Below are positions 39,854 to 49,204 of a DNA stretch of 64,000 nucleotides, piece by piece. A program made the position numbers and the translations under genes. Source of the stretch: Glaciecola nitratireducens FR1064 (GTDB lineage: Bacteria; Pseudomonadota; Gammaproteobacteria; Enterobacterales; Alteromonadaceae); contig NC_016041.1 in NCBI RefSeq assembly GCF_000226565.1, positions 2,728,001 through 2,792,000 of the forward strand, written 5' to 3'. The notes beneath the pieces are model-generated. The model was not told the DNA's origin, ran no database searches, and saw nothing but the letters and a program-made list of their open reading frames with translations. Numbering within the stretch: position 1 is the first letter of the stretch; each line of letters begins with the position of its first letter.

Positions 39854-40504
39854 ATGAACGACCAGCAACCTAATCAAACCAACATATTTGGCCTAGCAGA
39901 GCAGTTTCCGAACGTCGCTGAGCTGTGTAATGCGTTGTATGAAAGAGAGTTGCTGAGCTTAGCCACGAGCAATATTAAAGATCCTATCCTATTAAAACGA
40001 AAACTCAGTGGCCTGACTTATCATATTAAAAACGCCGCCGAATTTTTGATCAACGAACCGACACCAATAGACGTTGATGTCCATAACGGTACGTGGAAAT
40101 CGAAGCAAGCCAACAAATGCCCCGCAGCTAAACTGGTAGCGGACGAGCAATCGATAGCGAAAGCAGAAACTTGGTTTACCCAACATCACTATCACGGCGC
40201 TGTCGTTTGCGTATACGTAAATGACTATGGCAATGAGCACATCGAGCTTGATTCAATTGATATGTTCGCTAACCCGGTAAGCAAACTACACACGAATAAA
40301 TTTGGTTGGTTTACTTTGAATGGCGAGTCGCTTGAAACAGCAAAAAACCACGTTACTCATCGACTAATTAAGCCAAATAAAGCGATTTTCAGTGCTGCTT
40401 GTAGCGGACATACTTGGAATACCAAGGGTAAGTCGACGCCGCGAGCATTGAGTTTGCGAGAGTTGTTGTTATCGACGAATATTAATTGGAAGACGTTTAG
40501 TTAG
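39854..40504 (+). CDS. Uncharacterised protein
   Basis: A protein of about 216 residues that I do not recognise. It has no signal peptide or membrane segment, so it is probably cytosolic. Visible features: a helical N-terminal half (AEQFPNVAELCNALYERELLSLATSNI), the central strand AVVCVYVNDYGNEHIELDSIDMF and a basic C-terminal part with HTWNTKGKSTPRALSLRELL. I prefer the ATG at 39854 (MNDQQPNQTN) over the TTG 36 bases upstream, because the latter lies in the eno terminator. It converges on the di-heme enzyme gene with a 6-base gap. Confidence 0.65.
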   Translation: MNDQQPNQTNIFGLAEQFPNVAELCNALYERELLSLATSNIKDPILLKRKLSGLTYHIKNAAEFLINEPTPIDVDVHNGTWKSKQANKCPAAKLVADEQSIAKAETWFTQHHYHGAVVCVYVNDYGNEHIELDSIDMFANPVSKLHTNKFGWFTLNGESLETAKNHVTHRLIKPNKAIFSAACSGHTWNTKGKSTPRALSLRELLLSTNINWKTFS

Positions 40505-40510
40505 GTGTTC

Positions 40511-41644
40511 CTACAGCCCCACAAATTCATAATCCGTCAAACTTTCCAAAAAGTTTAACAAATCCTGTTTTTCTTCATCCGTAATATCGAAGCCTTGGAC
40601 AAAAGGACTTTTAAGCGGATTGTTAACCCCATCACCTCTGCCACCAGCCGCATAAATATCAATCACCTCAGACATTGTGGCAACCGAACCATCATGCATA
40701 TAAGGCGCGGTTAGCATGATATTACGCAAAGTAGGCGCCCTGAACTTGCCGCGATGCTTGGGGTTAAAAGTAATGTCAGCAAGGCCCTGATCGCCATTGG
40801 CATAGCTGCCCTTTCCATCGATATTATAAAGCCCAGTATTGTGAAACGACACTAAATCCAAGGTTTGCATGGCATGCTTGCTCGATTGCGTAAAATTAAA
40901 ACCACCGTGACAGTGGAAGCACTCTAGCTTTTCAGAGAAGAACAAGTCCATGCCTCTTATTGCGGAAGGCGTTAATGCCTCGTCTTCATTAAAATACGCG
41001 TAGCGGTCAAAGTCGGAATTAAAGGAGGTTAAACTTCTAACAAACGCGGCAAGTGCTTTAACAATATGATCGAAGTTAATATCATCGTTTCCAAAAACGC
41101 TTTCAAATTCAGGGCCATAGTCGTCTAATTTGGCAAGGATGGCTTTTTCATTGCCCGTCACTCCCATTTCCACCGGCGCTTCATTAAATAAGGGTATCAG
41201 AATTTGATTTTCAACCTTGCCCAAACCATCATGAGCCCAAGTGAAACTGCCGTTGTAAGCCACGTTAACTAGCGCCATGGCATTGCGATTCAACACTTCG
41301 CCCGTAGTGCCAACCGACGTGGTTTTTGGCTCGGCGAACGCGAAGGCTTTCAAATGACAGGAGGCGCATGATTGCTTTGCATTTGCCGACAGTCGCACGT
41401 CGTTAAACAAACGCTCGCCCAGGGCCACTTTCTCTCGTGTCATTGGATTGTCGTCAGGCACATTAGGAGCGGGAAAACCTTCAGGAATGTTCCATTTATA
41501 AGGCGTAGCTGCTTTTTGCGGCGAACAGCCAGCTGTTGCTAACATTGTGATAGCTAAAATTAGGACTACGTTAAAAAAACGACAGCGAGGTCTTAAACGT
41601 CGAATCTGATTTTCACTATAGTCAACCATCTTCTTATTATCCAT
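40511..41644 (-). CDS. MbnH-family di-heme c-type enzyme (MauG/cytochrome c peroxidase superfamily), lipoprotein
   Basis: A 377-residue periplasmic di-heme protein. A hydrophobic segment ending in a lipobox (ITMLATAGCSP) follows an unusually long basic N terminus, so the true start may be internal. Two c-heme sites are visible: QSCASCH (about 90-96) and LECFHCH (about 243-249). Also present are NRNAMALVNVAYNGSFTWAHDG and RGKFRAPTLRNIMLTAPYMHDGS, typical of MauG-like enzymes. The adjacent gene encodes an MbnP-type protein. In the characterised pair MbnH oxidises a tryptophan of MbnP to kynurenine to create a copper site. Heme attachment would use the Ccm system encoded at 14.8-22.3 kb. Confidence 0.88.
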   Translation of the reverse strand: MDNKKMVDYSENQIRRLRPRCRFFNVVLILAITMLATAGCSPQKAATPYKWNIPEGFPAPNVPDDNPMTREKVALGERLFNDVRLSANAKQSCASCHLKAFAFAEPKTTSVGTTGEVLNRNAMALVNVAYNGSFTWAHDGLGKVENQILIPLFNEAPVEMGVTGNEKAILAKLDDYGPEFESVFGNDDINFDHIVKALAAFVRSLTSFNSDFDRYAYFNEDEALTPSAIRGMDLFFSEKLECFHCHGGFNFTQSSKHAMQTLDLVSFHNTGLYNIDGKGSYANGDQGLADITFNPKHRGKFRAPTLRNIMLTAPYMHDGSVATMSEVIDIYAAGGRGDGVNNPLKSPFVQGFDITDEEKQDLLNFLESLTDYEFVGL

Positions 41645-41665
41645 GCGATTGCTTACCTATACAGA

Positions 41666-42631
41666 TTACTTAAAAATCGCATTCAGCTTCAAGTTTTCAA
41701 GCAATTGAGTGCAGGTAGTACTGTCAATACCAGAGAACATACAGCTGTTTTTTCTAGTTGCCTCGATATTACCCAGTATTGCGTCCAAGTGAATACTGAC
41801 CTTAATCTGCAGCCGCTGCGCCTTACTATTCTTATCGTCAGCTTCAACCAGTTGTATTGAATCGAACGGCAGCGTAATTGCTACCGGGATTAAATTAGGC
41901 TGAGCACACGGCTTTTGCGGAGCACGAACCATTGCAGCCGACTCACAGCCCACGCTGCCTAAATGAAACGACCATGGATCGCCAGACTCACTTTGCATAT
42001 CCCAGCGAATAAATTTATAACCATTGCGCCAAACCCAAAACATGGACGAATCATTTAATGGCGACCCTTGTATCAACGGATTCTGGTGATTAACAGCAAA
42101 AGGAACGCCCACATTGAAGGAAAGCGTAATTGGTGTTTTAGCCTTCGCATCATAATTAACCCTGCCCCCATTAATTTTGGCAGTGATCGCTGTATTAGCT
42201 GTTGATTCTTCGCAGTCTATCGCTGGCCTAATCAAAGCAACTTGCTGGCTTTGCCAATCGTTATCGTCTAGGATAAATCGTTCAGAAAAGTTGAGCGAAA
42301 ACTGGCTAAAAAACATCGATAATTCTATTATGCGCCATTGCTCATTCTGAATATTGAGTGCTTGCCCGCATTGAATTTCTTGTTCTTGGAAGTATGGCGT
42401 AAAAATGATCTGAACTTCATTTTGATTTTCTGCATCATGGCTGTTTATTCCGTTTTCAGTCGCATTAATAGCACCATTTGAAGCAGTTGCCGACTCTGGC
42501 GCTGGCGAACAAGCACTCAAAATTAACGCGCATATAAGCACTAAATGTTTTACATTAAGATCTTGTTTGAATGTAGCAGAAAGTTCAGAAAACACTTTTG
42601 ATGTTAATAACTGGTCGAATAAATATGTCAT
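41666..42631 (-). CDS. MbnP-family copper-binding lipoprotein
   Basis: The body matches the MbnP/MXAN_0976 family: CGQALNIQNEQWRIIELSMFFSQFSL at the N-terminal strand, the block SFNVGVPFAVNHQNPLIQGSPLNDSSMFWVWRNGYKFIRWDM, then WSFHLGSVGCE and PCAQPN. The Trp-rich VWRNGYKFIRWD segment contains candidates for the tryptophan converted to kynurenine, and the HLGS..C region is the conserved metal-site block. It is a lipoprotein (ALILSACSP). The start is uncertain: the ATG at 42631 gives a long n-region, and a GTG at 42541 gives almost none; neither has a good ribosome-binding site. It lies 21 bases before its partner MbnH. Confidence 0.85.
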   Translation of the reverse strand: MTYLFDQLLTSKVFSELSATFKQDLNVKHLVLICALILSACSPAPESATASNGAINATENGINSHDAENQNEVQIIFTPYFQEQEIQCGQALNIQNEQWRIIELSMFFSQFSLNFSERFILDDNDWQSQQVALIRPAIDCEESTANTAITAKINGGRVNYDAKAKTPITLSFNVGVPFAVNHQNPLIQGSPLNDSSMFWVWRNGYKFIRWDMQSESGDPWSFHLGSVGCESAAMVRAPQKPCAQPNLIPVAITLPFDSIQLVEADDKNSKAQRLQIKVSIHLDAILGNIEATRKNSCMFSGIDSTTCTQLLENLKLNAIFK

Positions 42632-42656
42632 TGAGTACAAAATAAACGGAATCATT

Positions 42657-45401
42657 ATGAAAAGAATACTCGTTAGTTTACGCATATTGCTTGTAATTAC
42701 CACAGGGATTTGTGTGCAAGCAAACGCTCATACCGAGCATGATAAAGCCCGCTTCGTTGCTGAAAAAGGCGTTGACACAGGTGATTGTAAAAATCGATTT
42801 CGCCCCTGTGCTTCCATTGGTTATGCCGCGCAGCAAGCCAATAAAGGGGACGCCGTTTTAGTGGCTCAGGGCACTTACGAATTAACTGAGTTTGCCGACG
42901 TTTTTTATCTAATCAGTGACGTTGTTCCTGCGCTAGGCGGCTTTCAAACCTTAGACAACTACCAAGTACAAAACCCGCAGGCATTCCCAACCACCTTAAT
43001 TGGCGTGCCGGCACAATATGCTAATCAGCTCTATGAAAAAGGTTTTGATGTTATTGCTGACAAGAAAGGCAACACTGCCGAAAATGCGCTTGATTTAGAT
43101 AAGAGTCTCGATGCCGTTAAAGCCATGTACGAATCACAAGCAGAAACGGCTTGTGTGAATGGCACAGCAGGTAGATTTGCTTGTAATAATATTTCTCTTT
43201 TATCGCACCTCCCTATCAGCGACTTCCCTACCAACAGCACAGGTGCTAACGACATTTGGGGCCATGTCGACCTCAACACCATGAAAGAATACGCACTGTT
43301 AGGGCTCAGACGAGGAGTTGCACTAGTCGACGTATCTGATCCAACAAACCCCGTAATTATTAACGCAATTTCAGGTCAAAATACAACGTGGCGCGATATG
43401 AAGGTATATCAATACTTCAATAGCGATACCAATAAGTGGGAGGCTTATGCCTATGCCACCGCCGATAGCACAACAGAAGGCCTGACTATTATGGATTTAA
43501 GCAATCCTGATGACGGTTTAGTGTTAGTAAGGCGCGATCTTACAGATTCAAAAGCACACAACATCTACATTTCAAACGTCGACTATGGCTTGAACCTACG
43601 TGACAGCGCCGCCGTTCCACAAGTGCATATTCTCGGTGCTGATAACCTAGGCGGCTCAATGCGCAGCTACCGTTTAAGCGACCCGGAACAGCTAGCGCCA
43701 AGTTACTCGCTTTCAGGCGCAACACGCAGCGATTACACTCACGATGCATCATCACTGTTGATCAACGATGCACGCGCCGACCGTGACTGTGTTAACGCCT
43801 CTTCCGCTGGCTGCACGCTCATGCTCGATTTCAATGAACAAACTTTGCGACTGTGGGACCATTCAAACGTTAAAAATGCGGTAGAGTTATCAGCTGTGTC
43901 ATATCCAGATGCAGAATACACGCATTCAGGTTGGTGGACTGAAGACAGACAATATGTGATTTTGCATGATGAACTCGACGAAAGTAACCGAGGCTTGAAC
44001 ACAACCGTTCATGTGTTTGACATTTCTGACCTAAACGACCCTACTCTTGTTTCCACGTGGCGCGGACCAACGCGAGCAATCGACCACAACGGTTTCGTTC
44101 GTGGCAATAAATATTATATGTCAAACTATGAGCGCGGCGTAACAATACTCGATCTGTCAGATCCATTGGCGCCGACAGAAATAGGCTTCTTTGACACTTT
44201 TCCTTCGTCTAATAACGCGGGCTTTAATGGTGTTTGGGGTGTTTATCCTTACCTACCTTCCGGCATTATTTTAGCGAGTGATATTCAAGGCGGCTTGTAT
44301 ATTTTAAAAGACGAGACGCAAAGCGCCGCAAAGGATGATATTCAATTTTCAACAAAAGCCTATGCTGTCACCGAGGGCAACACAGTCGACATCATCGTTG
44401 AACGTTCAGGCACAAGCGCAATATCAGTCGACTATAAAATCATGCGCGGCGCTGTCAGTGTAAGTGACTTTTTTGCTCCCGAGAGCGGCACGCTAACGTG
44501 GAGTGTGGACGACACCGATGCAAAAGTCATTAGCATTGAAGCCTCTAATGACAATATCGACGAAGGTGTTGAGACCATGTTTATTCGCCTAGAAAATGCA
44601 TCAGACAATGCAGAGTTAGGCCTGCCAAACATCGCTAAAATTGATATCCAAAGCTTAAGCGGACTGGCCTCGTCTATTGTCTTAGATGATGACAACGTAA
44701 CTGTAAAAGAAACTGACGGAACGCTAAGTTTAAGCGTCACGAGGTTAGGTGGTTCTGACCAAGCAGCTACCGTTAGTGTGCGCATTGAAAATGACTCAGC
44801 AGAAGATGGCGCCGATGTCAGCTTATCCGCTAATTCATTGGCATGGGCCGCAGGTGAATTGGGTGTAAAAAATATTGACATTAGCATCGTTAACGACGAT
44901 TTGAGTGAAGATAACGAAAGCTTCGCCATCGTTCTTGATAACCCTCAAAATGTCGCAATTTCAGGTTCACCAAGAGTAACCGTCACGATACGAGACGACG
45001 AATCAAACCTTGCACCCGCCATCAATACTGAAACAAGTTTGAATGTGAATACCCGTCAATCGGCTACTTTGACAGCCTCGGCAAGCGATCCTGAGGGTGA
45101 AAGCATGACGTTTGCCTGGGAACAAGCTTCTGGGCCAACAGTTAACTTGTCAAATGCCGACAGTTTGTCTGCCGGTTTTACCGCACCCAATACCGCGGGC
45201 ACCTTAGAATTCACTTTTACCGCAACGGATGACTTCGGCGTCGCCACTTCCATGAGTGTGACAGTCATTGTCGCCGCAGCCCCAGTTTCTGCGCCTCCTA
45301 GCAATTTGAGTTCAGGTGGTGGCGGTGCCATTTGGTTGATGAATATTTTGCTGCTGCTAACCTTATTTAGAAGAGTAAAAGCAGCGCGGCATTCGCGCTG
45401 A
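42657..45401 (+). CDS. Choice-of-anchor-B-like LVIVD-repeat surface protein with Calx-beta domains and GlyGly-CTERM-like tail
   Basis: A 914-residue exported protein, started at the ATG at 42657 (ACGGA 6 bases upstream) because a clean signal peptide follows (MKRILVSLRILLVITTGICV, cleaved after ANA). Residues about 185-555 hold LVIVD-type repeats (YALLGLRRGVALVDVSDPTNP, TVHVFDISDLNDP, GVTILDLSDPLAP) as in choice-of-anchor-B proteins. Two Calx-beta domains (about 560-660 and 673-783) and an Ig/cadherin-like domain (about 785-873) come next. The end is SGGGGAIWLMNILLLLTLF then Arg-Arg, a GlyGly-CTERM-like sorting tail for rhombosortase. It is divergent from the MbnP/MbnH pair, sharing about 115 bases or fewer of promoter region, so a common role at the cell surface is plausible. 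The molecular function is unknown. Confidence 0.82.
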   Translation: MKRILVSLRILLVITTGICVQANAHTEHDKARFVAEKGVDTGDCKNRFRPCASIGYAAQQANKGDAVLVAQGTYELTEFADVFYLISDVVPALGGFQTLDNYQVQNPQAFPTTLIGVPAQYANQLYEKGFDVIADKKGNTAENALDLDKSLDAVKAMYESQAETACVNGTAGRFACNNISLLSHLPISDFPTNSTGANDIWGHVDLNTMKEYALLGLRRGVALVDVSDPTNPVIINAISGQNTTWRDMKVYQYFNSDTNKWEAYAYATADSTTEGLTIMDLSNPDDGLVLVRRDLTDSKAHNIYISNVDYGLNLRDSAAVPQVHILGADNLGGSMRSYRLSDPEQLAPSYSLSGATRSDYTHDASSLLINDARADRDCVNASSAGCTLMLDFNEQTLRLWDHSNVKNAVELSAVSYPDAEYTHSGWWTEDRQYVILHDELDESNRGLNTTVHVFDISDLNDPTLVSTWRGPTRAIDHNGFVRGNKYYMSNYERGVTILDLSDPLAPTEIGFFDTFPSSNNAGFNGVWGVYPYLPSGIILASDIQGGLYILKDETQSAAKDDIQFSTKAYAVTEGNTVDIIVERSGTSAISVDYKIMRGAVSVSDFFAPESGTLTWSVDDTDAKVISIEASNDNIDEGVETMFIRLENASDNAELGLPNIAKIDIQSLSGLASSIVLDDDNVTVKETDGTLSLSVTRLGGSDQAATVSVRIENDSAEDGADVSLSANSLAWAAGELGVKNIDISIVNDDLSEDNESFAIVLDNPQNVAISGSPRVTVTIRDDESNLAPAINTETSLNVNTRQSATLTASASDPEGESMTFAWEQASGPTVNLSNADSLSAGFTAPNTAGTLEFTFTATDDFGVATSMSVTVIVAAAPVSAPPSNLSSGGGGAIWLMNILLLLTLFRRVKAARHSR

Positions 45402-45406
45402 ATAAG

Positions 45407-45440
45407 AAAAGGGTTTACTGATTTAGTGAGCCCTTTTGCT
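45407..45440 (+). terminator. Terminator after the anchored surface protein gene
   Basis: AAAAGGG (45407-45413) pairs with CCCTTTT (45431-45437), and the stem is extended inward by wobble pairs to ACT/AGT around GATTT. It is followed by a T-rich stretch. Confidence 0.75.
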
Positions 45441-45519
45441 TTCTATAGTATATCCTGTGCTATTGCATTCAACGCGCACGTAGCACCATATAATCCAACT
45501 AATCTCAAAAGGCACTTCA

Positions 45520-47340
45520 TTGAACAGCAGCACTTCAATACTTTCATGGCTATTCTCACATTTACGCCCCTATAGCAGCAAAGTTGTTTTTGCTTTAATC
45601 GCCCTCGTTGTTGGCGCAATGTCGTGGTTGATTTTAGGGCAAGGCATCAAGATGGTGGTTGACCAAGGCTTCGTTGCGGGTGATGAATCTATGTTGCTCA
45701 GTTCACTTGTTCTGGTATTAGTTATCGCATTTATTGGCAGCATCGCAACCTATTGCCGGTTTTATCTAATGGTTTGGCTTGGAGAGAGAGTATGCGCCGA
45801 TATCCGCAAAGCCTTGTTTTCGCATTTAGTCACCCTGTCGCCTAGCTTTTATGCAGAATCTCGCACGGGTGAAGTTATTTCCCGATTCACCAGCGACACC
45901 ACGCTATTGCAATCCGTAGTTGGTACTGGCGTTTCAATGGCACTGCGCTCACTTGTTATGTTTATTGGTGCGCTTATCTTAATGGCGATCACCAGCACCA
46001 CGCTCACCGTTTATGTGTTCATTGCCGTGCCCGTCATTTTACTCCCGATAAAATTATTGGGTAAAAAAGTGCGTCATTTTGCCAAAATCAGTCAGGATGA
46101 CGTGGCTAATATGGGTACCTTAATTGACGAAAGCCTACATGAAATACACACCTTGCAGTCCTACAATCACGAACGCCAAAGCGTTAATGACTTTGATGCC
46201 AGCGCAGAACAAATTATGCAAAGCGCGTCAAAACGCATCCACTATCGCGCCCTTCTTATTGCGATGATCATGTTTATCAGCCTAAGCTCAATATTCATTG
46301 TGGGCTGGATTGGTGCCATTGACGTTATTTCCGGCGCTATTACAGCGGGTGAACTTACTGCCTTCGTTTTTTATGCTGTGCTAGCAGGCGGCGCTATAGC
46401 CACCATTAGCGAGGTGATTGGTGATCTACAGAAAGCGGCTGGCGCAAGCGAACGCATTGTCGAGTTGATGAACACCGTATCTGATATACCCATTGACTCG
46501 TCGGCGTCAAACCTCAGCACACAAGCAGATGAGGTCTTTGAAAAACCAGCAGTAAACGTCAATATCAAAGGTTTTAGAATTAATGAACAGGCCTTAGTTG
46601 AGGCTAACAAGCCCATATTAACGCTGCATAATGTAGGTTTTAGCTATCCGAGCGTGCCGGATAAAGAAATCATCCATGAAGTATCTTTCAAGGTGATGCC
46701 CGGCCAAAAAGTGGCCATTGTGGGACACAGCGGCGCAGGTAAATCAACATTGTTTGATTTGCTGATGCGCTTTTACGACATTGATTACGGCGATATTTTA
46801 ATTGGTGATACCGCACAAAAAAGCATAAGCACACATGATATTCGCCGCCAATTTGCATTAGTTCCACAAGATGCCGTCATATTCGCAACGACCGTTTTAG
46901 ACAACATTCGCTTATCCAATCCAGCCGCAAGTAAAGAAGACGTGGTTGAAGCAGCTAAACTTGCCTTTGCGCATGAGTTTATATTAGATTTTGTGGACGG
47001 TTATGAAACGCAGCTAGGCGAGCGCGGCGTGAAGCTGTCTGGCGGTCAAAAGCAACGTATTGCAATAGCACGAGCGATTTTGGCCAAACGCCCTATTCTG
47101 TTATTAGACGAAGCAACCAGTGCATTAGATGCCACCAGTGAAAAATACGTCAAACAAGCCTTGGATTCGCTAATGACCAAAACCACCACCTTAATTATTG
47201 CGCATCGTTTATCAACCGTGATTAATGCTGACAATATTATTGTGCTGGAGAAAGGCAGAGTGCTCGCGCAGGGTAAGCATGCCGAGTTGATGGCAGCGAG
47301 TCCGGTTTATAAGGAATTTGTTGAGTTGCAGTTGAGCTAG
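45520..47340 (+). CDS. MsbA/ABCB-type ABC exporter (fused membrane and ATPase domains)
   Basis: A 606-residue half-transporter: six membrane helices in about 15-300 with the coupling motif ARTGEVISRFTSDTTLLQSVVG-like segment (ESRTGEVISRFTSDT). An ATPase follows, with Walker A GHSGAGKSTLFDLLMRFYD, Q-loop LVPQDAVIF, signature LSGGQKQRIAIARAIL, Walker B ILLLDEATSALD and switch AHRLST. The family exports lipids, drugs or peptides as homodimers; the substrate here is unknown. The start is TTG at 45520 with AAAAGG 7 bases upstream. A linker of about 40 residues (about 325-365) before the ATPase is longer than in MsbA. Confidence 0.9.
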   Translation: MNSSTSILSWLFSHLRPYSSKVVFALIALVVGAMSWLILGQGIKMVVDQGFVAGDESMLLSSLVLVLVIAFIGSIATYCRFYLMVWLGERVCADIRKALFSHLVTLSPSFYAESRTGEVISRFTSDTTLLQSVVGTGVSMALRSLVMFIGALILMAITSTTLTVYVFIAVPVILLPIKLLGKKVRHFAKISQDDVANMGTLIDESLHEIHTLQSYNHERQSVNDFDASAEQIMQSASKRIHYRALLIAMIMFISLSSIFIVGWIGAIDVISGAITAGELTAFVFYAVLAGGAIATISEVIGDLQKAAGASERIVELMNTVSDIPIDSSASNLSTQADEVFEKPAVNVNIKGFRINEQALVEANKPILTLHNVGFSYPSVPDKEIIHEVSFKVMPGQKVAIVGHSGAGKSTLFDLLMRFYDIDYGDILIGDTAQKSISTHDIRRQFALVPQDAVIFATTVLDNIRLSNPAASKEDVVEAAKLAFAHEFILDFVDGYETQLGERGVKLSGGQKQRIAIARAILAKRPILLLDEATSALDATSEKYVKQALDSLMTKTTTLIIAHRLSTVINADNIIVLEKGRVLAQGKHAELMAASPVYKEFVELQLS

Positions 47341-47407
47341 TTTACACGTGACATTATATGTACAAAGTTGCATTATTTACTTCTATTAAAAAATGAGGAC
47401 AAAGCCT

Positions 47408-49045
47408 TTGTCTGATATAACGAAACTATTAGCCAATTTGGTATCGCAAGATGACTTCACGTCTGTTGTTATAAATAGTGCAGAGGCGAGCGAGCTTTAT
47501 TTAAAAGGCACCGAGGGTTTAGAGCGGACTATTTTTGGCGCCATAAAAATCAAACGCAGCGAAGATATTCCACTTGTATTCGCCGCAGTAAATCAGCTTC
47601 AAGACTCCGAGCGCCTTACGCTATATCCCATTTCAACTGGCAACAACTGGGGTTACGGAACGTCACTGCCTAACCAAAGTAATAAAGCAGTCATCCTCGA
47701 TTTATCAGCCTTAACAAAAATTACCGTGGTGAACGCTGAACTCGGCCATATCGCGGTTGAACCGGGTGTGACTCAAGGTTCATTAGCCGATTTTTTTGCA
47801 GACAACAACCTTCCGTTTATGGTACCCGTTACGGGCGCAGGCCCGAGTGTATCTATTTTAGGCAATGCCCTAGAACGAGGTTATGGGATCACTCCGCATC
47901 AAGACCACTTTGGCGCTTTGAACGATCTCAAAGCTTATCTTCCTAATGGAGAGCATTATTTATCGCCGCTGTCAGAGTTACTTGCTAAGGCCAATGCAGA
48001 TGAATTTGGCGTAAACACGTCCTACAAATGGAATGTTGGTCCTTATTTAGATGGATTATTCACGCAGTCTGGCTTGGGGGTCGTTTATGAAGTGACCATT
48101 CGCGTTAAGCGGATAACGGAATCTTTCGATTCGTTTTATATTAACTATCAAAACGACGAAGATATTACTCACGCCTATGATTTTATTAGAGAAACATTAG
48201 AACGCTATGACGGCATAGTTGGCTCCATCAATTTAATGGACAAACGTCGACTAATCTCAATGTTGTCCAAAAATCCAAATTTGATCACATCATCTCTCTT
48301 GAGCCCAAAGCAGATTTCACAAATTTCGAACAAGAAAAGTATTCCCGCTTGGACCGTGGTGGGCACAATTTATGGTGATACCGATATAGTCAAAGCCGTC
48401 AAAAAGAAAGTTAAACTGCTAGCCAAGCTGCATGCCACCAAAGTCATATTCTCAAATGACCTTTTGGTTAAGACCGGTAAAACGGTTTTTAATAAGTTAC
48501 CTAAATTCGTATTTCCCTCCGTGCATAAACAATTGGACTCATTGGCAAGCGGCGTCGAAATAATGCAAGGCAAACCCAATACCATAGCGCTTACCTTAGC
48601 TTATTGGCGAAACAAGCTAACACGCCCCGAAGATAGCGAAAGCCTTGATCCAGCCAAAGACGACTGCGGTCTTCTCTGGTATGCACCATTAATCCCAATG
48701 AATAAAAACAAGTTGATTGAATATGTTGCACACGTGAGGGATATTTGCCGACGATACGGTATTGACTCAATGATCACGTTCACTAACCTAAAACATGATT
48801 TAATCGACAGTACGGTTCCCATTCTCTTCAACAAAAGTGACGCTAAGCAAACTGATTTAGCGCAACGATGTTTAGCCGAATTAGTCGAAAAAGGCTTAGC
48901 CAGAGGATATGTGCCCTATCGCCTTAATATTGAGCAACAACAATTATTGTTCACGGACACAGTTTCAGCTCAGCGGTTAATGCAAGGCATGTATACGCAT
49001 ACCGACCCTAATCGTATCTTGCAACCTGGCCGTTACGGCAAGTAA
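47408..49045 (+). CDS. FAD-linked oxidase (vanillyl-alcohol oxidase / PCMH flavoprotein family)
   Basis: A flavoprotein of about 545 residues. The FAD-binding PCMH fold is seen in LYPISTGNNWGYGTSLPN, VILDLSALTKITVVNAELGHIAVEPGVTQGSLADFF and VPVTGAGPSVSILGNALERGYG. A C-terminal oxidase domain ends in MYTHTDPNRILQPGRYG. This is close to p-cresol methylhydroxylase and vanillyl-alcohol oxidase types, which oxidise phenols, but the substrate cannot be inferred. No signal peptide is seen, so it is probably cytosolic. I prefer the TTG at 47408 because AGGA lies 8 bases upstream; the ATG at 47393 contains that site. It follows the ABC exporter by 67 bases and may be co-transcribed. Confidence 0.85.
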   Translation: MSDITKLLANLVSQDDFTSVVINSAEASELYLKGTEGLERTIFGAIKIKRSEDIPLVFAAVNQLQDSERLTLYPISTGNNWGYGTSLPNQSNKAVILDLSALTKITVVNAELGHIAVEPGVTQGSLADFFADNNLPFMVPVTGAGPSVSILGNALERGYGITPHQDHFGALNDLKAYLPNGEHYLSPLSELLAKANADEFGVNTSYKWNVGPYLDGLFTQSGLGVVYEVTIRVKRITESFDSFYINYQNDEDITHAYDFIRETLERYDGIVGSINLMDKRRLISMLSKNPNLITSSLLSPKQISQISNKKSIPAWTVVGTIYGDTDIVKAVKKKVKLLAKLHATKVIFSNDLLVKTGKTVFNKLPKFVFPSVHKQLDSLASGVEIMQGKPNTIALTLAYWRNKLTRPEDSESLDPAKDDCGLLWYAPLIPMNKNKLIEYVAHVRDICRRYGIDSMITFTNLKHDLIDSTVPILFNKSDAKQTDLAQRCLAELVEKGLARGYVPYRLNIEQQQLLFTDTVSAQRLMQGMYTHTDPNRILQPGRYGK

Positions 49046-49204
49046 GTTAAGAGCTTTTGAAAAATCTTGTAACAATTAAGCAACAATTTTCATTCAAAGC
49101 AAACTAAATTAAGCATCCGAAAGTAGTAATATGCTGAACTTGCTTCAACGAAGCACTCGCGCCTTCGACAGAAAGGCAACATATAACTCGCATTGGAAAG
49201 CATT

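Noticed and set aside
42567-42656. 30-residue N-terminal extension of the LVIVD protein
   Set aside because: It would put the signal peptide inside the protein. The ATG at 42657 has a ribosome-binding site and a clean signal peptide.
44432-44929. 165-residue minus-strand frame opposite the Calx-beta region
   Set aside because: Serine/leucine-rich shadow typical of antisense frames over acidic repeat domains.
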